Shown: one piece after another, positions 11,820 through 24,400 of the stretch | Layout: each line of letters starts with the position of its first letter | Numbering within the stretch: position 1 is the stretch's first letter | The notes under the pieces: model-generated | Database searches by the model: none | What the model saw: only the letters and a program-made list of their open reading frames with translations | Told to the model about the DNA's origin: nothing | Assembly: GCA_014621425.1 (NCBI GenBank) | Contig: JAANBB010000067.1 | Span: 1 to 64,000, forward strand | Source of the DNA: Cylindrodendrum hubeiense | Lineage: Eukaryota > Ascomycota > Sordariomycetes > Hypocreales > Nectriaceae | Length of the DNA: 64,000 nucleotides | Direction of reading: 5' to 3' | Position numbers and translations under genes: made by a program

Positions 11820-12858
11820 TTAACAGACTGTAAAATGATGGTCAGTATCATAATCTTTCACAAATTGACTGCTGTACTTACTTCCAATGACACCGTTGAC
11901 AGGAATATCGATAGATGTGGTGTAGCTGGCGGCCTCGCTGAGAAGGTAGACGTAGGCACCACCCAACTCCTGAACCTTGGCCAAACGGGGAATTCCACCG
12001 TAATACTTGAGCTGCTGCTCCCAATCAGGCTGCTGGGGGACCCAGTATGTCATGGCCGTCTCAACCAGGCCGGGTGATACGGAGTTGACTCGGATTCCGT
12101 ACTGGGCCCACTCCATGGCCAGAGTGTGGGTCATGTTGCGAACACCAGCCTTGGATGCTCCGTAAGGTGCGGAGGGGACACGCTGTAAATCCATTTAGCA
12201 CGAATAAATGACACGCCTCTCCTCAGATGATTCGTACCTTGTTGGGTCGGTAGGAAGCCATGGAGGCCGTGAAAACAATGGAACCCTTGATGTCAAGCTT
12301 GATGAATGCTCGGGCAGCAGCTCGTGCTGAATAGAAAGCTCCAAATAGCTGTTAATTGCCTCATGTCAGCCTGAATCTCATACAACTCTTCAAGATCGGC
12401 AACATACATTAATAGCAAACAGGTTGTGAATTTCCTCCTCGGTAAAGTCAAGGGCTGCCTTGTGGTTGGTTCGGCCAGCGTTAACAACCATGCCGTGGAT
12501 GGCACCGGACTGTTCGACGATCTTATCAACGGCAGCAGTGATGCTAGCCTCCTTGGTCGAGTCGGCTTGGATGGCCTTGATGCGGCCAGGGTACTTCTTC
12601 TCAGCCTCAGCGAACTCCTCACCAGGCTCGGCCACATCGATGGAGTAAACTACGGCGGCACCATTGTCAAGGCAGCACTCAGCAACACCCAGCCCAATTC
12701 CTCGGTTAGCTCCAGTGACTTCACCGGGACGTCAGCAAATTTGTAAAATGTGCGTTATAACTAGACAACGTACTGGCAATGACCTTTCCGGTCAGGTTGA
12801 TTTGGGTCTGAACCTGAATCTCGGCAGGCGCAGTAGCTAGGGTAGCGGAAGTGCTCAT
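11820..12858 (-). CDS. NADP-mannitol dehydrogenase / sorbose reductase-like SDR
   Basis: Five exons (12858-12774, 12718-12408, 12348-12238, 12182-11882, 11827-11820) give 271 residues; introns are 54-59 nt and all phases agree, the last exon adding only two residues and the stop. Motifs: cofactor glycine motif ITGANRGIG, VNAGRTNH, catalytic serine in TASMAS, YGASKAG catalytic pair, VNSVSPGLVETAMTYWVP and SYTTSIDIPVNG. The TYWVPQQPDWEQQLKYYGG segment is characteristic of fungal NADP-dependent mannitol 2-dehydrogenase/L-sorbose reductase proteins, so reduction of a ketohexose to a hexitol (or the reverse) is the likely reaction. Divergent from the Zn2Cys6 regulator, with two cluster palindromes in the shared promoter. 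Confidence 0.92.
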
Positions 12859-13879
12859 ATTGGACAACAGTGGGTATGTTTGGGCAAGACTTCGGTATTG
12901 ATTGGAGTGAACTAAAACAAGATGTCTCAGAATAGTGGCAAACTAAAGATGGTGAGAGAAAGAAGGAATAGCAGTGCGAGACAAGCTGGTTTAAATGCAA
13001 ACAATCCTAGTCAAAATACCACTCACAGAGCAGTGAGGTAACTACCGAGCGTCTTCATAACAACCTTCTGCGACAATGGGCCGACAGCGCATGAGTGTCC
13101 GTGGCGCCGATCGGTCGGTGGATACTGCATGAGCCTCCACAATTTGTAGCCCCGAGACGCGGTAGTCTTGGCATCCCCCGACGCGGGGGTATCAGCCTTC
13201 GGCTGCACACGAGAGCAGAGCCAATGACTTATGGTCATGCTGAAGCTAACCGAGGTGAGATTCGGCTTGTGAGGGGGGAAAACCTGGCCTGACTGATTAT
13301 TCTGTGCCATTCGATTTTGTGACATTCGACCTGATAACATTTTCTCATCCCGCGTGTGGAGACGCTCGTGACAAGGAAAGTAAAGAGCACGACGTTCAGA
13401 TGTAATCATCATCACTATTTAAGTCTCCCAAAGACTAAAACTGGGTCTTAGAATCCTGCACTGAGCCTTTAGCAAGTGGCTCGAATGTCTTCTTCAATAT
13501 TTTGGTGAGTACTCGTATTGGTTGCAAAGCTATCCAAACCGTTGCTCGTGAGCTACCCTAGACCATTAAAAGAAGTCGGGGCAGCGACACGTGCGGGGAA
13601 GTGGATTTAGAATTCGGGTTATCGATGGGTCTAGAGCACTTTGAGACAAGGGCCAGCAGTGGAGCTAAGGTTGGACTGATGGGCACCCTACGTATCTGAC
13701 CCTGACTCGCTGCTCGCCTGGATTCTCTCTTTTTGCTTCAATCAGCCGATGCTCAATTGAATTGTACTGAATGGTGTCCTGAAAGTCCCTTGATTACCTT
13801 GCTCATGATCCTTCCTACCTGATATCAACTGCTGCCCTAGTTGGTAGATCAACAGTGTCTTACACTTTTAGTGTTCCCA
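12859..13879. other. Divergent promoter between SDR and Zn2Cys6 regulator
   Basis: About 1 kb separating two divergently transcribed genes, hence the promoter of both. It holds two CG palindromes at 13150-13189. Open frames here on both strands are incidental to the GC-rich palindromic part. Confidence 0.6.
13150..13189. promoter_or_regulatory. Cluster palindromes CCCCG-AGA-CGCGG and CCCCCG-ACG-CGGGGG
   Basis: The second (13175-13189) is a perfect 15-bp palindrome with the same ACG spacer as the site at 9812. The first (13150-13162) has one mismatched arm position. They lie about 290-330 bp upstream of the SDR start at 12858 and about 700 bp upstream of the regulator start at 13880. Confidence 0.62.
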
Positions 13880-16332
13880 ATGGCTGGTAGTGCAACGCCG
13901 CAGACAGAGCCCCAGTCAGAGCGGCGCTTCACTCGTAATCGAACAACGCGTGGCAAGGGTCTGCGCAGGAAGACTGGATGGTGAGAAATGCGGCCCTTAT
14001 TTATCTGATCATGCAACTTTACTGACTGCAAGAAACCTGCAGCCTGACCTGCCGACGTCGCCATGTTCGGTGTAACGAGGCCAAGCCCGTCTGTGGAGGT
14101 TGCGCCAGAATGAGAGTTGAGTGTATGTATGAGACACAGCAAGATCAAACTGTAACCAAAACTCCAACTCCAACTTCAACCTTGCCTACTCCCACAACCA
14201 CAACCACAACCACAGTCACTGCCGATAGCTGGTCGGAAGACGAGGAAATTGACCGTGAACGCGACATCATTACTGGCGCCTCTGGATCTAATGATGAGGA
14301 TATCAATGTCCTTCCGTCAAGTCTCACCACAACGTTGTTGGAGATCGAGCAGCCCATCTCGATGAACTTGGGGCCTTATCTACGACTTCCTCAGCCTAGT
14401 ATTGATAAAGTACAAGATGACGAGGTTCCGATTATTCTTGAGGCCACCACTGCCGCTGAGGAATCGACAGCTGGAATCATCACTTCTCTTAGGCCAGATC
14501 AGTCACTTAGAGACGACCAAAGTGTCTGCCACCGCGTCACGGAGTTGACGAGAGATGAGCAGTGCTGCAACTCTGACAGTCACACTGTTCTATCGCCAAC
14601 CCAAAACACTACATACCCTGCTATGCCGGAATTTGCCCCTGGCTCCATCTCCTCAACCAGTCACAGCGTCGATACACCAACCGCAAGATGGCTGGAGCTC
14701 CTGATAGGAGACGCAGCTCTTGACAATGGAACTTTCCCCGACATCGACCTTGAGTGCAGTGCGCTTAGCATGTTCGGAAATTCCATCGCCCAAACCCCGA
14801 CATCTGCAGCTGTAGAGGACCGGCGAACACCTGTTTTCAGGACAGAAGTCAGCTTGCGGTCAGTCACGTCTAGAACGTTACATGCGTCGCTGCAAGAGCG
14901 CTTGCCTCAGTTGGGGAGTGACCAGGTCTCAGAGAAACACGCCTGGTACTCGATAGAACCTATTAAGCTATCACCGCAAGAATGCAGATTATTCCATCAC
15001 TTCGTGCAGCATATCAGCCAATGGGTGAGTCCGAATATCCTGATACCACCAGCTTGTCGGGGCCAATTTGCGTGGAGAAGACAGTTATGTATTTCTAATG
15101 ACTGAGAATAGATAGATCTCTTCGAGCCCAAAAAGCCGTTTGGTACTTTTGTACCGCATCTTGCTGTAAGTTTGAATTCTGGACGTTCGTGTATGTAGAT
15201 ACTAACTGTTTATAGATGCATAATTTTGGTTTAATGAATGCCATCTTGGCTCTTGCTGCTAGGCACGTCTCTCTCAGCACTGAGGATTCGCATGCGAAGC
15301 CAGACGTCAACTCCCCTGACGCGAACGATGCTGTCAGGTACTACTACAGAACACTGCATTATAGCCAAGAGGCAATGAAATATGATACATATAAGGTCAG
15401 TCTGGAGCTATTGGCTATATCCATCATAATTTCCACCTATGAGATGCTTGATGGATCAAGCACCGATTGGGAGAGGCACCTCAAGGGTGTCTTTTGGATC
15501 CAACGATCTCAGGTCATTCATGGCGACTCCGGAGGCTTAAGGCAGGGAGTTTGGTGGGCGTGGCTCTGCCAAGATATCTGGGCGGCATTCCGTGAGGAAC
15601 GCAAGCCTTTCACCTTCTGGTGGCCAACAAGATCGTTCGACGCCTTGGACCCATGTGAGCTTGCCGCTAGATCTGTCTACCTATTCGCCCAAGTAGTCAG
15701 CTGTTGCTCCAGGGAGGAGACAGAGGAGGACCGCAATGATTTCGCTTCTAGAGTATTCAAGGCTGATGCCCTGGTAGAGAAATGGAATGTCTGGAGAGAG
15801 CACTTGACGGTGGAATTTGAGGCACTCCCAGTTGCTATGGACCCTAAAGACGTATTCCCACCCATATGGGTTCACCCACCTGCGTTTGGTAAGCTTTATT
15901 CATCGATTAGCTAGTGCAACCATGTTGACTGAGAGTAGGTGTGGCATTGCAGCTATACTACTGTGCCCTTATTTTGCTCTCTATCCATCGTCCACGGGCT
16001 GGTGGCATTGCCGCTTACCTTGAGCAAAAGGGAATGCTGAAGCAGGGAATTACGATGGTGTGTGGCATTGCATCAACATTGACTGACTTTGCCTCAGGCG
16101 TCATGTCATCACAATGTGTTTTCATTGGTAAGTCGGTCCTCCAAGTGGCGCGGATGTTCTGAATTCATGTTGATTCCCCTGTTCAGCGGGCATGTCAGTT
16201 GAGGATGGAGGGCAACGTGCTGCAGTGCTCAGGCTTCTGGATGATTGTAGGAGAAGGACTGGGTGGCCTGTGAACTCTCTTGGAGACGAACTGTCTATTA
16301 TTTGGCAGAGATTTGACAAGTCATTGGAGTAA
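13880..16332 (+). CDS. Zn2Cys6 transcription factor, probable cluster regulator
   Basis: Six exons (13880-13980, 14043-15024, 15112-15165, 15216-15888, 15939-16127, 16187-16332) give 714 residues; introns 50-87 nt. The first intron cuts the first cysteine codon of the zinc cluster. After splicing the binuclear cluster is C-x2-C-x6-C-x6-C-x2-C-x6-C (from CLTCRRRHVRC to ARMRVEC), preceded by a basic stretch RTTRGKGLRRKTG. A Thr/Pro-rich and acidic linker follows, then the fungal-specific TF domain type 2 (segments HNFGLMNAILALAARH, YEMLDGSSTDWERHLKG, ALQLYYCALILLSIHRPRAG). The protein should be a nuclear dimeric DNA-binding activator. Its position among two SDRs and an aldolase, and the shared palindromes, suggest it controls them and possibly itself. 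The target assignment is inference. Confidence 0.93.
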
Positions 16333-16506
16333 GGCAGTACCTATACGCGGAGGATGACAGAGGAATTGTCATGTCGTATGGTATCGAAGCGATGGTATTT
16401 AGACATGAGAGAAAACATCCCCCAAACAATAATGAAGCCTTGTCACAATGAAAATGAGTTGTCTCTTCTCATCTCTTAAGCACCCTTGTATGTAGTCCCT
16501 TATCCC

Positions 16507-17434
16507 TTATGCCTTTCCTGCAGAACCACAGATACCCATCCACTCAACTGTTTGCGCCACTACCTTGTCAACACCCTCTTCCAAAAGGGTTGTATGAGAT
16601 AGATGAGGCGCTTGTGAACGCAAGTGGATATAGTAGTTATCAAGTACTAGCCTGTTAACGTTGATTTTGGAGACTCCAGCCGCGATACATTCCTTCAACA
16701 AGTCAGGAGCGAACCCGTTTGTGCCGTGGAGCACAAGTGTTACTCTTCCATTGGCTTGGGAACGAATCTCGACCAATCTAGGAGAATGTTATCGGACGAA
16801 ATGAGTGATGGCTGAACAAAAGTTGGACTTACCTTTCAAAATCAAGCTGAGGACCTTCTGGCCCGTACTCCCCGTGAACATTACCGAAAGCTGGCGCTAG
16901 AGATTCAACGCCTGTAGCGATGAAATTGTCCACCTCCTCAGGCGTCGTTTTGCTAGCTTCTAGGCCAGCCGTGTCCATAACACCATCTTCTCCTCCCTCG
17001 ATGCGGCCTGGTTCTGCCTCCGTGGCAATCTGCCTCTCATGGCAATATTTAACCCATCGCGCCGTCTTCTCGAGATTTTCAGCCATTTCATAATGCGACA
17101 TATCGACCATGATGCTGTCAAACGGCAACTCATCGGCGGCCCTCTTGATCAGGGCCTCATCCTGAGCGTGGTCAAGGTGGATTGATATGGGGACGGTGGC
17201 GCGTCGGGCAGCATCGGAAGCCGTACGAATGAGGAGACCATCTGAGAAGGTGATAGCCCAGGGGAAGAACTGAATGATAAGCGGAGATCGAGCCTCTTCG
17301 GCGGCTCTAACTAAGCCTAGAATTTGCTCAATGTTGTACGCAATTGCGGCAATGACACCGTACTTGCCTTCCTCGGCGGCATTGAGGATTTGAACCGTGA
17401 GGTTTTTCTTTCTCCAATCACTGCTGGAAGTCAT
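16507..17434 (-). CDS. Class II fructose-bisphosphate aldolase family protein
   Basis: Zn-dependent class II ketose-bisphosphate aldolases cleave or form ketose phosphates. Exons 17434-16833 and 16777-16507 (intron 55 nt, GTAAGT...TAG) give 290 residues, shorter than glycolytic fungal Fba1 (about 360) and like the secondary KbaY/GatY-type aldolases. Metal and catalytic motifs are present: SIHLDHAQD (Asp base and His ligand), SIMVDMSHYEMAENL, EAEPGRIEGGEDG, PAFGNVHGEYG, LVLHGTNG and SKINVNR. It is therefore likely active, probably on a non-glycolytic ketose phosphate or deoxy-sugar product. It converges with the regulator and has two cluster palindromes 213-240 bp before its start. With the two SDRs it suggests catabolism of an uncommon sugar or polyol; no kinase or transporter for it is seen in the window. 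Confidence 0.92.
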
Positions 17435-18487
17435 GGCTGAGGCGGATAGGGTTGCGTAGATTGGAAATCGCCTTCCGAGGATTTGCGCGCTTAGTTCTGG
17501 CTGAACAGATTGCAGGCATTCCTTTGGCTTTTATTCCGATTACGATTGTATTCATGAACACTGGAAGACGCACTTTAAGATGTAAAATATGATTGCAACT
17601 CCTGCATTGGACTGCTTTGATACCAAGTGGACCCAGCAGTAGACGGCTCGTGTCGCGGGGTGTCTCGTCTCGAGGGAAGCCGATGACGGCCTCGACGCAA
17701 AACCCCACCTAATGTCACAACGGGATTCTGGTGCGGGGGTCTGATTTAATCGGTCACTGACAGACGTTAACATTGATCTATTCTAAACTGAGAAATATTT
17801 GTAGGACTGAACTGCAAGCGCAAGTGAACGTTTCGGGTCGTGTTTTAGAGAGATGATGATCTAATATGGTGATTCTTTTTTGCGCCCATTAAAGGATCAC
17901 CTGCAAATTCTTTCATAGACAGACTTTTATAGAAAACTAGGGAAATGATTTGTGTTAGGGATAGCAGGTCTTCCGGGGTAGAATGCTTATTTGGGTGTTC
18001 TTGGCTGGTGTGTGTGCCAGTCATGATATAAGCCCATTTGAGGTCGGGATATCCTTTCTAGGTCATTCCGGCAGACATTAAGGTCATTAGATAAGGTCAA
18101 TTAGTCAGTCATTGAGAGCTACAGGATAGGATTAAGGGATCGCGATCAGATTCATTCGGATTCTCAACCTTTAGCATCGTCATGGTCACCTAGCACACGA
18201 TTTTCTAACACAATGAATTTACACTCTTTTTGGCCCATTCTTGCGGCATTATATTATGATCCGTTTGATCAGATAATGTCAATTGATAGTATCGGTCAGG
18301 CTGGTCTATTTTGTTCACTTTGAGAGTCTTTTATCTACGCCCTGACCGATATTGCGGACGCACCGCTATTATGCTGTTATCACCAGTCACAGCACTTGCT
18401 TTGGGTGGGTTGGTTGTTAGGTCTCTGACTACCTCTGTGCCATTCCCCCACACAGTAAATAGGGTAATGATTGAGTTGTGTTGATAC
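17435..18487. other. Intergenic: aldolase promoter and NLR 3' side
   Basis: The aldolase-proximal 350 bp holds promoter palindromes at 17647-17674. The remainder to the NLR stop is AT-richer and without recognisable genes. Confidence 0.5.
17647..17674. promoter_or_regulatory. Cluster palindromes CTCG-TGT-CGCG and CTCG-TCT-CGAG
   Basis: The second (17664-17674) is perfect; the first (17647-17657, followed by GGG) has one mismatched arm position and the same TGT spacer as the pair at 10009-10036. They lie 213-240 bp upstream of the aldolase start codon. Confidence 0.6.
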
Positions 18488-21400
18488 TTAGTTTGTAAAC
18501 AAGATTTTCCCCCTCAGTGTTAAAGTGATTTCCTGCCGCCGCGTAGCATATTCCAGCATTGTTTCCCCTCGCCTTTTCCTCCACTCCCACTTCAATGGTA
18601 CCTCGACAGTTGTAACTCCCGACCAATTTTCAATCTTCACATCTACTCTATCTGAATGAGTATTTGTAAGTTTTGGTTGCTCCGTATAACGAGCTACCAA
18701 CAGCCAATACATAATCTGCCAACCGCATTTTGCAACCAGGATTCCACCTGTACCGAGTCCATTGTCCTCGTAGATTGCTTCGGCTCCATTACGCACTAGA
18801 AACTTGACTGTTTCAAAGTTGCGGCGTGAAGCCGCGGCCACGAGAGGCGTTCCGTGCTCATGGCATTGGTGTTCGATATGAGCTCCAACCCCAAGGAAGT
18901 TGTTGATTGCCTCGGTCACACCCCAGCATGCGGCTCTGCAAAGGAGACTGTGCTTCCCGGTTCTTGAGAGATCTGAAGTTTCTCGTAGTTCATCGTCACT
19001 GAGGTAGTGACGAAGCAGACGAAAGTTCCTCGTTGCTGCAATTAAATTGCTTTGCGGCTGCGAATACCCTCTAAAGTGGGAGTCAGACCATCCAGTCCTT
19101 GGAGTCACCAACGAGTGAGGGTCTGTGCTCAGTAATGATCGTAAGTAGACCCGAGAATGATTACAGAGCAGGTGATGAACAGCAGATCCCCCATCACGAT
19201 TAGCTCCATGCAGATCGGATCCTTTGTCGAGTAGTAGATTGAAGACACGAATACTCGGTTTACAAATGGTAGAATCTGCCTGGCATCTGAGCATATATTC
19301 CAGAGGGGTTTGCTCCCAGTAGCCAGTTTTCATGTTGAGTGTGCTTTTCTGAGACAAGAGCTTGACTGTTTCCCAGGTGCTGCCCATGCAGGCTATCATG
19401 AGAGGTGTTGTGTCATGGTTGTTGAAGGTATCAGGGTTAGCACCATGACTTAATAGCAACTTAGCAACATCTGTAGACTTTTGTAAAATTGCGGAATGCA
19501 AGGGTGTGTTGCCACCGCTGTCTCTCTCTTCAATGTTCGCCATGTTGTCGATCAGGACTTTAGCAACATCGAATTTATTGCCAACCGCTGCTAAATGAAG
19601 GGGTGTAGAGCCTCCATGAATTGCATCCTTTTGATTGACAATTGCGGTAAGAACTTGGATTCGAGTTTGTTGGGACGCTGTCATATCATTTTCCTGTAGA
19701 CTGAGGAGTTGTTAGGAAACTAATCTTGATACTCGCTTTTATACAAATAACTCACATTGCTCTCTCACGGCCCAAATAGATTTGGCGTAACGCATCTAGT
19801 AGTATCTGAAGCCCCGCAACATTGCCATAATTCGCGGCGATGTGAAGGGGGTTGCGCGGTAGGCTGAGAAAATCGCCCCCCTCATTAAAGTACTGAGTAG
19901 CCATGGCGGGAAGCAGATCGTGAAAAGCCGGTCGCGCAAGAGCGGCCTCGAGAGCAGTTGAAAACCCCTCAGTGTAAAGGGTCGAGACAATCGCGCCATT
20001 TCGAAGAAGCCATCTCACCACTTCGATGCCCCTCTGTTCGGTAATGGCAATCATCAAGGGCTGAGTGCCCGGTGGCTGATTTAACTCAACATCAATTGGA
20101 CATCCAAGAGCAACTATTTTCTCGCAAGCGGCAAGATCATCTCTTCGGATAGCAGCGGATAGTAAGTCTGCCATTATTCGAAGGCCCTTAGGCTGTGCTT
20201 CTGAATCGCCAGTCGTAGTGCAGCTATCAGCAGTCCCTAGCGCGCCGATGATGTCAGAATTTCCGGTTCTATAGGCGTATACAAGCGGGACACATCCAAG
20301 AGAGCAGGCAATCTGCTTTGAACCGAGATTTACCAAGGTTTGTACAGCCTCCAAGTGTTGCAACGTGGTTGCTAGGTGCAGTGGGGTCAACCCATTGCGG
20401 GAAGTCGCGTTAATATTTCCGCCGTGACGATGTAAGAATTCGATGACTGAAGCCATTCCATACCGAGCTGCATAGTGCATAGGTGTCTCAAGGTCATCAT
20501 CGGAAGCCTCAAGGTTGCACAAGAGGCCTCGATCTAGGTAGAAGCTCAAACAGTCGATTTGACCATAGCACGCAGCCAAGTGTAGAGCATTTCCACCAGA
20601 AAACAATTTCCCATGAAAAACGGCCTTCCAAGTCCTGGACCATACTGGAACGAGCCTCTTGCTCTGAGAGATTGAGGCGATCATGGCCAACAGTGGCAGA
20701 TTACCGGAGGCCACTGCTGTCAATGGTGCGTCAAAAGAGTCCCTGCCCGTTGCCCACGGATTAGCTCCAAAATTGAGAAGAACTTCCACAGTGTCGAGAG
20801 AATTGCAGGAAATGTGAGTTAAAAGTGGTGACTCGCAAGTCTCTGCCATTGGAAGATTGACATCAACCCCAGTTTGCAGTAGGAGCTTTAATTTTGACAC
20901 TGAGTCTGACATGCCGTCGCGCACCGTAGCGAAATGAAGTAGTCCGCGCCCTTGGAACGCTTCATTACCTTCAGACATTCTTTCTGGATTTGAATGCATC
21001 AAGAGAAGTTCGAAATCGGCTTCGTCCATTCTTATTTGGGGAAAGCAAGCAAGTTCAAGTGGAGACAGCTGCTCAACTCTCGCATGAATATCCACGCCAC
21101 TCCCTAATAGTAAAGACATCAATGCCCTATCGTGATAGTAAATGGACTCTGATAAAAGTGCGATCATGTTCGGCTCTGCGACTGCATTCTCCCAAAATGC
21201 TGTTTCTTTGACAATGTGCAGTATGATTTCAGAAATCCATACCCAGTGGCGACTGTATTTGACGGTTGGTAATGCGCCTGTGACCATGGCAGTCCTGGTT
21301 TCAATATCTCTGGATAACCAAGAAATAAATGGTAGAATTGCAGACTCCTTCTTTTCCTCTTCATAGAGCTTCGGGATTCCCTTCTGAATGATGGTAGAAA

Positions 21401-24400
21401 GTATACCCCTCAGCCATGTGAGGTCATGGGGAAACTCGATCACCAACGGCACAATATTCGAGCTGATGAAAGACCATAGAACACTCGCTTCGGATGGCTT
21501 GGAATATCTCGAAGCGTCTGACAGTAAAGCTTCACAGACATCCTTGTGCAATCCAGTCCCTCTGGATAAAGCTTCTGATAAAATTAACTCGAATGGAGTT
21601 TTAAGGTCTTTTTGTCGCCGTTGATGCAGAGGAAACAGATCTTTGAGTAGCTTAAAACATTCAGGGCTCGGGCTTAAGCATAAAAAATGCAACGGGTTGC
21701 CCGTGCTGTCATCTGTACCATCCCTCTCGATTCCGACGTCAATCAACTTTTGGATGACATCCGAAGACCCCTGCTTGGCCGCCGCTCGAAAGATGGAATT
21801 TGGACTCTTCCAACATTTCGCAGAGTTGCAATATTTCAGAAGGACCAGAGTAGACTCTCTGTACTTCTCAATAAGCGTTATGCATATTGGCGTCTCATGC
21901 TCACCAGACACCATCTGCAATCCTTCGTCCTTTTCATCGTGTTCGGTGAGAACCTTCAAGATCCTGGTTGAGTTCTTCTCAGCACTTCGGTGCCAAATTG
22001 TCTTCAGACGTTTGTCTCGGATGAGGGTGGAGGCGCCGTATTGCAGCAGCGTTCGAAGAGCATCTTCGTGTCTATCTCTGCAACATAAATGCACAGGTGT
22101 TCTTCCATCCTCAGCGGGGCTGTTTGGGTCGCACCCGTACCGTAGCAGTGTATCAAGGACATCCAATGATCCAGCCGTGATTGCAATGTGAAGTGATGTC
22201 CAACCATGGTATGGTTCTAAGGCATCAAGTCCACTCGATTTGACCCGTTCTGATCGACTGCTTCTGAGGAATAGCTCGACTGTAGGGACATCGTTGCGTT
22301 TGATAGCGGAGGTGATAAATGCACAAACCTCATCATCGCTTGCGTCATGTGTCGGAAGTATCTCCGAAGAAAGTCCCTGCGTCTCCAATTTCATATGGTT
22401 CATGAATCTGAGAGTCGAAGTGTATAGCCGTGACTGCGCGCTCGTTGCCGTCTTCGATTCTCCAAGTGCCTCAAGAAGGTTTGAGAACACCAGCCCGCCA
22501 TCAAATTCGGCCCTGATATACTCCGGTGTACTAGATTGGGACTCGTAAAAGCCTTGGAAATTCTCCAAATCTTCCTCTTCCACAGAAATGCCAGCCTTGA
22601 GAAGATCAATCACAATCTCAAAATGTGGCAATTTCGTGGAGGATATGATTGGGAGAGATAAAACTGTTGAGTTTATGAAGGGTGTGGAGAATTGCAGTTC
22701 TGGGTTCGCTCCTGCTTTCATCAGCAGCTGAGCTGTGTTCCGTCTAGCCGATGCGGGAATGAAGTCTGTTTGCCCCTTCACGATTGATGGAAAGTGATAG
22801 GAACGCTCCACATCGGAAAATATCGAAAAAGAGCCAATTGCACAATGCAGTGGGGTGCCAAACTTGCTTCTCAGATTTACCTTGGCACCATTCTCCAACA
22901 AATGAGTACACAGGTCAGGTAGTCCTAAAACGGCCGCCATATGAAGAGGAGTAAAATCCGGTCTCAGAACGGCAGAAATGATCTCCATCGCGACTTCGGA
23001 ACCATTGTCAAAATGCGTTGAGGATGAATCTAGACGATTCCCGGCTGAAAAATATTGGCGTATTATTTCTATCACCCAAGAGCAAAAGTTCGCTGTCTTG
23101 CCCATCCGAAATAGTACGTCGAGATGTGTTGGGGTGTTGCTCTCATTCGATAGGCGTCGTATGTAGTATAGCCAGTGCACCGCAGCATACTCATATAGGG
23201 GATGTAGCTCATTCCTTTTCATAATGTGATGGATTTCGCTCTGGTTTGCTTCAGGTATTCGATCGTGGTTCGTCAGCGTCAGGTAACGCACGCAAAGCGG
23301 CCCAAGAAGGGAACAGGCCTTTTCGTCGGAGACGGCGTAAGCACTGAGTTTGGGGTGCGTAGGGCAAATATCCTCGAGAAATTCCTGGACTGTATAATGC
23401 GCATATTCAATGGTCTTGTCCCCATTAGATGTCCGAACTAGACTGCCACACCATTGAAGAACCTCGTACTTTTCCACAGTCTCATCGTCGTGGAGTGTGT
23501 TTGAGTGATCCGAAATCGACAGTGCCTCGCAGACCTCATCAAATCCAAGCTTTTCAACACCGCGAGCGGAAATTAGCTGTAGGGCATTTCGCACAAGATC
23601 TCTTACAGACTCATCGGAGTCTTCTAGTCTCATAAGAATTCGCTCATAGCTAGCAGGTAGGGTCGGCGGTAGCTTTTCCAAAGCATCTCGACGTGCTCTG
23701 TCTGTCGGAAGCTCGCAAATGTGGTCCAGCTGGCAAGCCACCCACCGAAACCTGTTCCGTTGTGTCAGCACCTTGATCAACAGATGATTACTTGTTTATG
23801 CAAAGAACTTACATTCCTTTGGCTCCACTCACTAGTCGGTCCATAATATGATCCTTTAGTGCTATGTTGCGAAGCCTTAATCTCTTCGAATTGATGCGCT
23901 GTTCTAACTCCGAGGCCACGTATAGCTGGATATCCTCCGTATGAGCTTCCATTTCGATACAATCAAAATGATCTTCCAACCGGTGTCGAATCTGAGGTTC
24001 GTCTCGGCTGAGGAAAGCCGTTGTTATCATCTCATGGCCTTTTATGATGGCGAGAGCCAGCAGGTCTCTCAATGTGGCCTCAACTTGATTGCCGCACTCG
24101 TCCAGCCCATCAATAATCAAATAGACCTGATTATATGAGGTGCACATCTCACATATGACTTCGATCAACTCCTCTGTTGTTGGGCCCGCTGACAGATGAT
24201 CATCTGGCTGCAGATCGTTGTAGTACTCTTCCAGCACTCGATAGGCACTTTCATTTTGCTGAGCGAGTTGAGCAGCCAGAGATGAGAGTATGTTGGAGGA
24301 CCCATGGGTTCTTGGATCTCTATATGTGCAAAAGAAATAGGCCACTGCTGTTTCGGAATGCGTCTTAGTCCGCTGAAGGCACTCTGAAATAATAGCGCCT

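Noticed and set aside
13023..13415. 130-residue minus-strand open frame
   Set aside because: Spans the palindromic part of a divergent promoter and has no recognisable domain.
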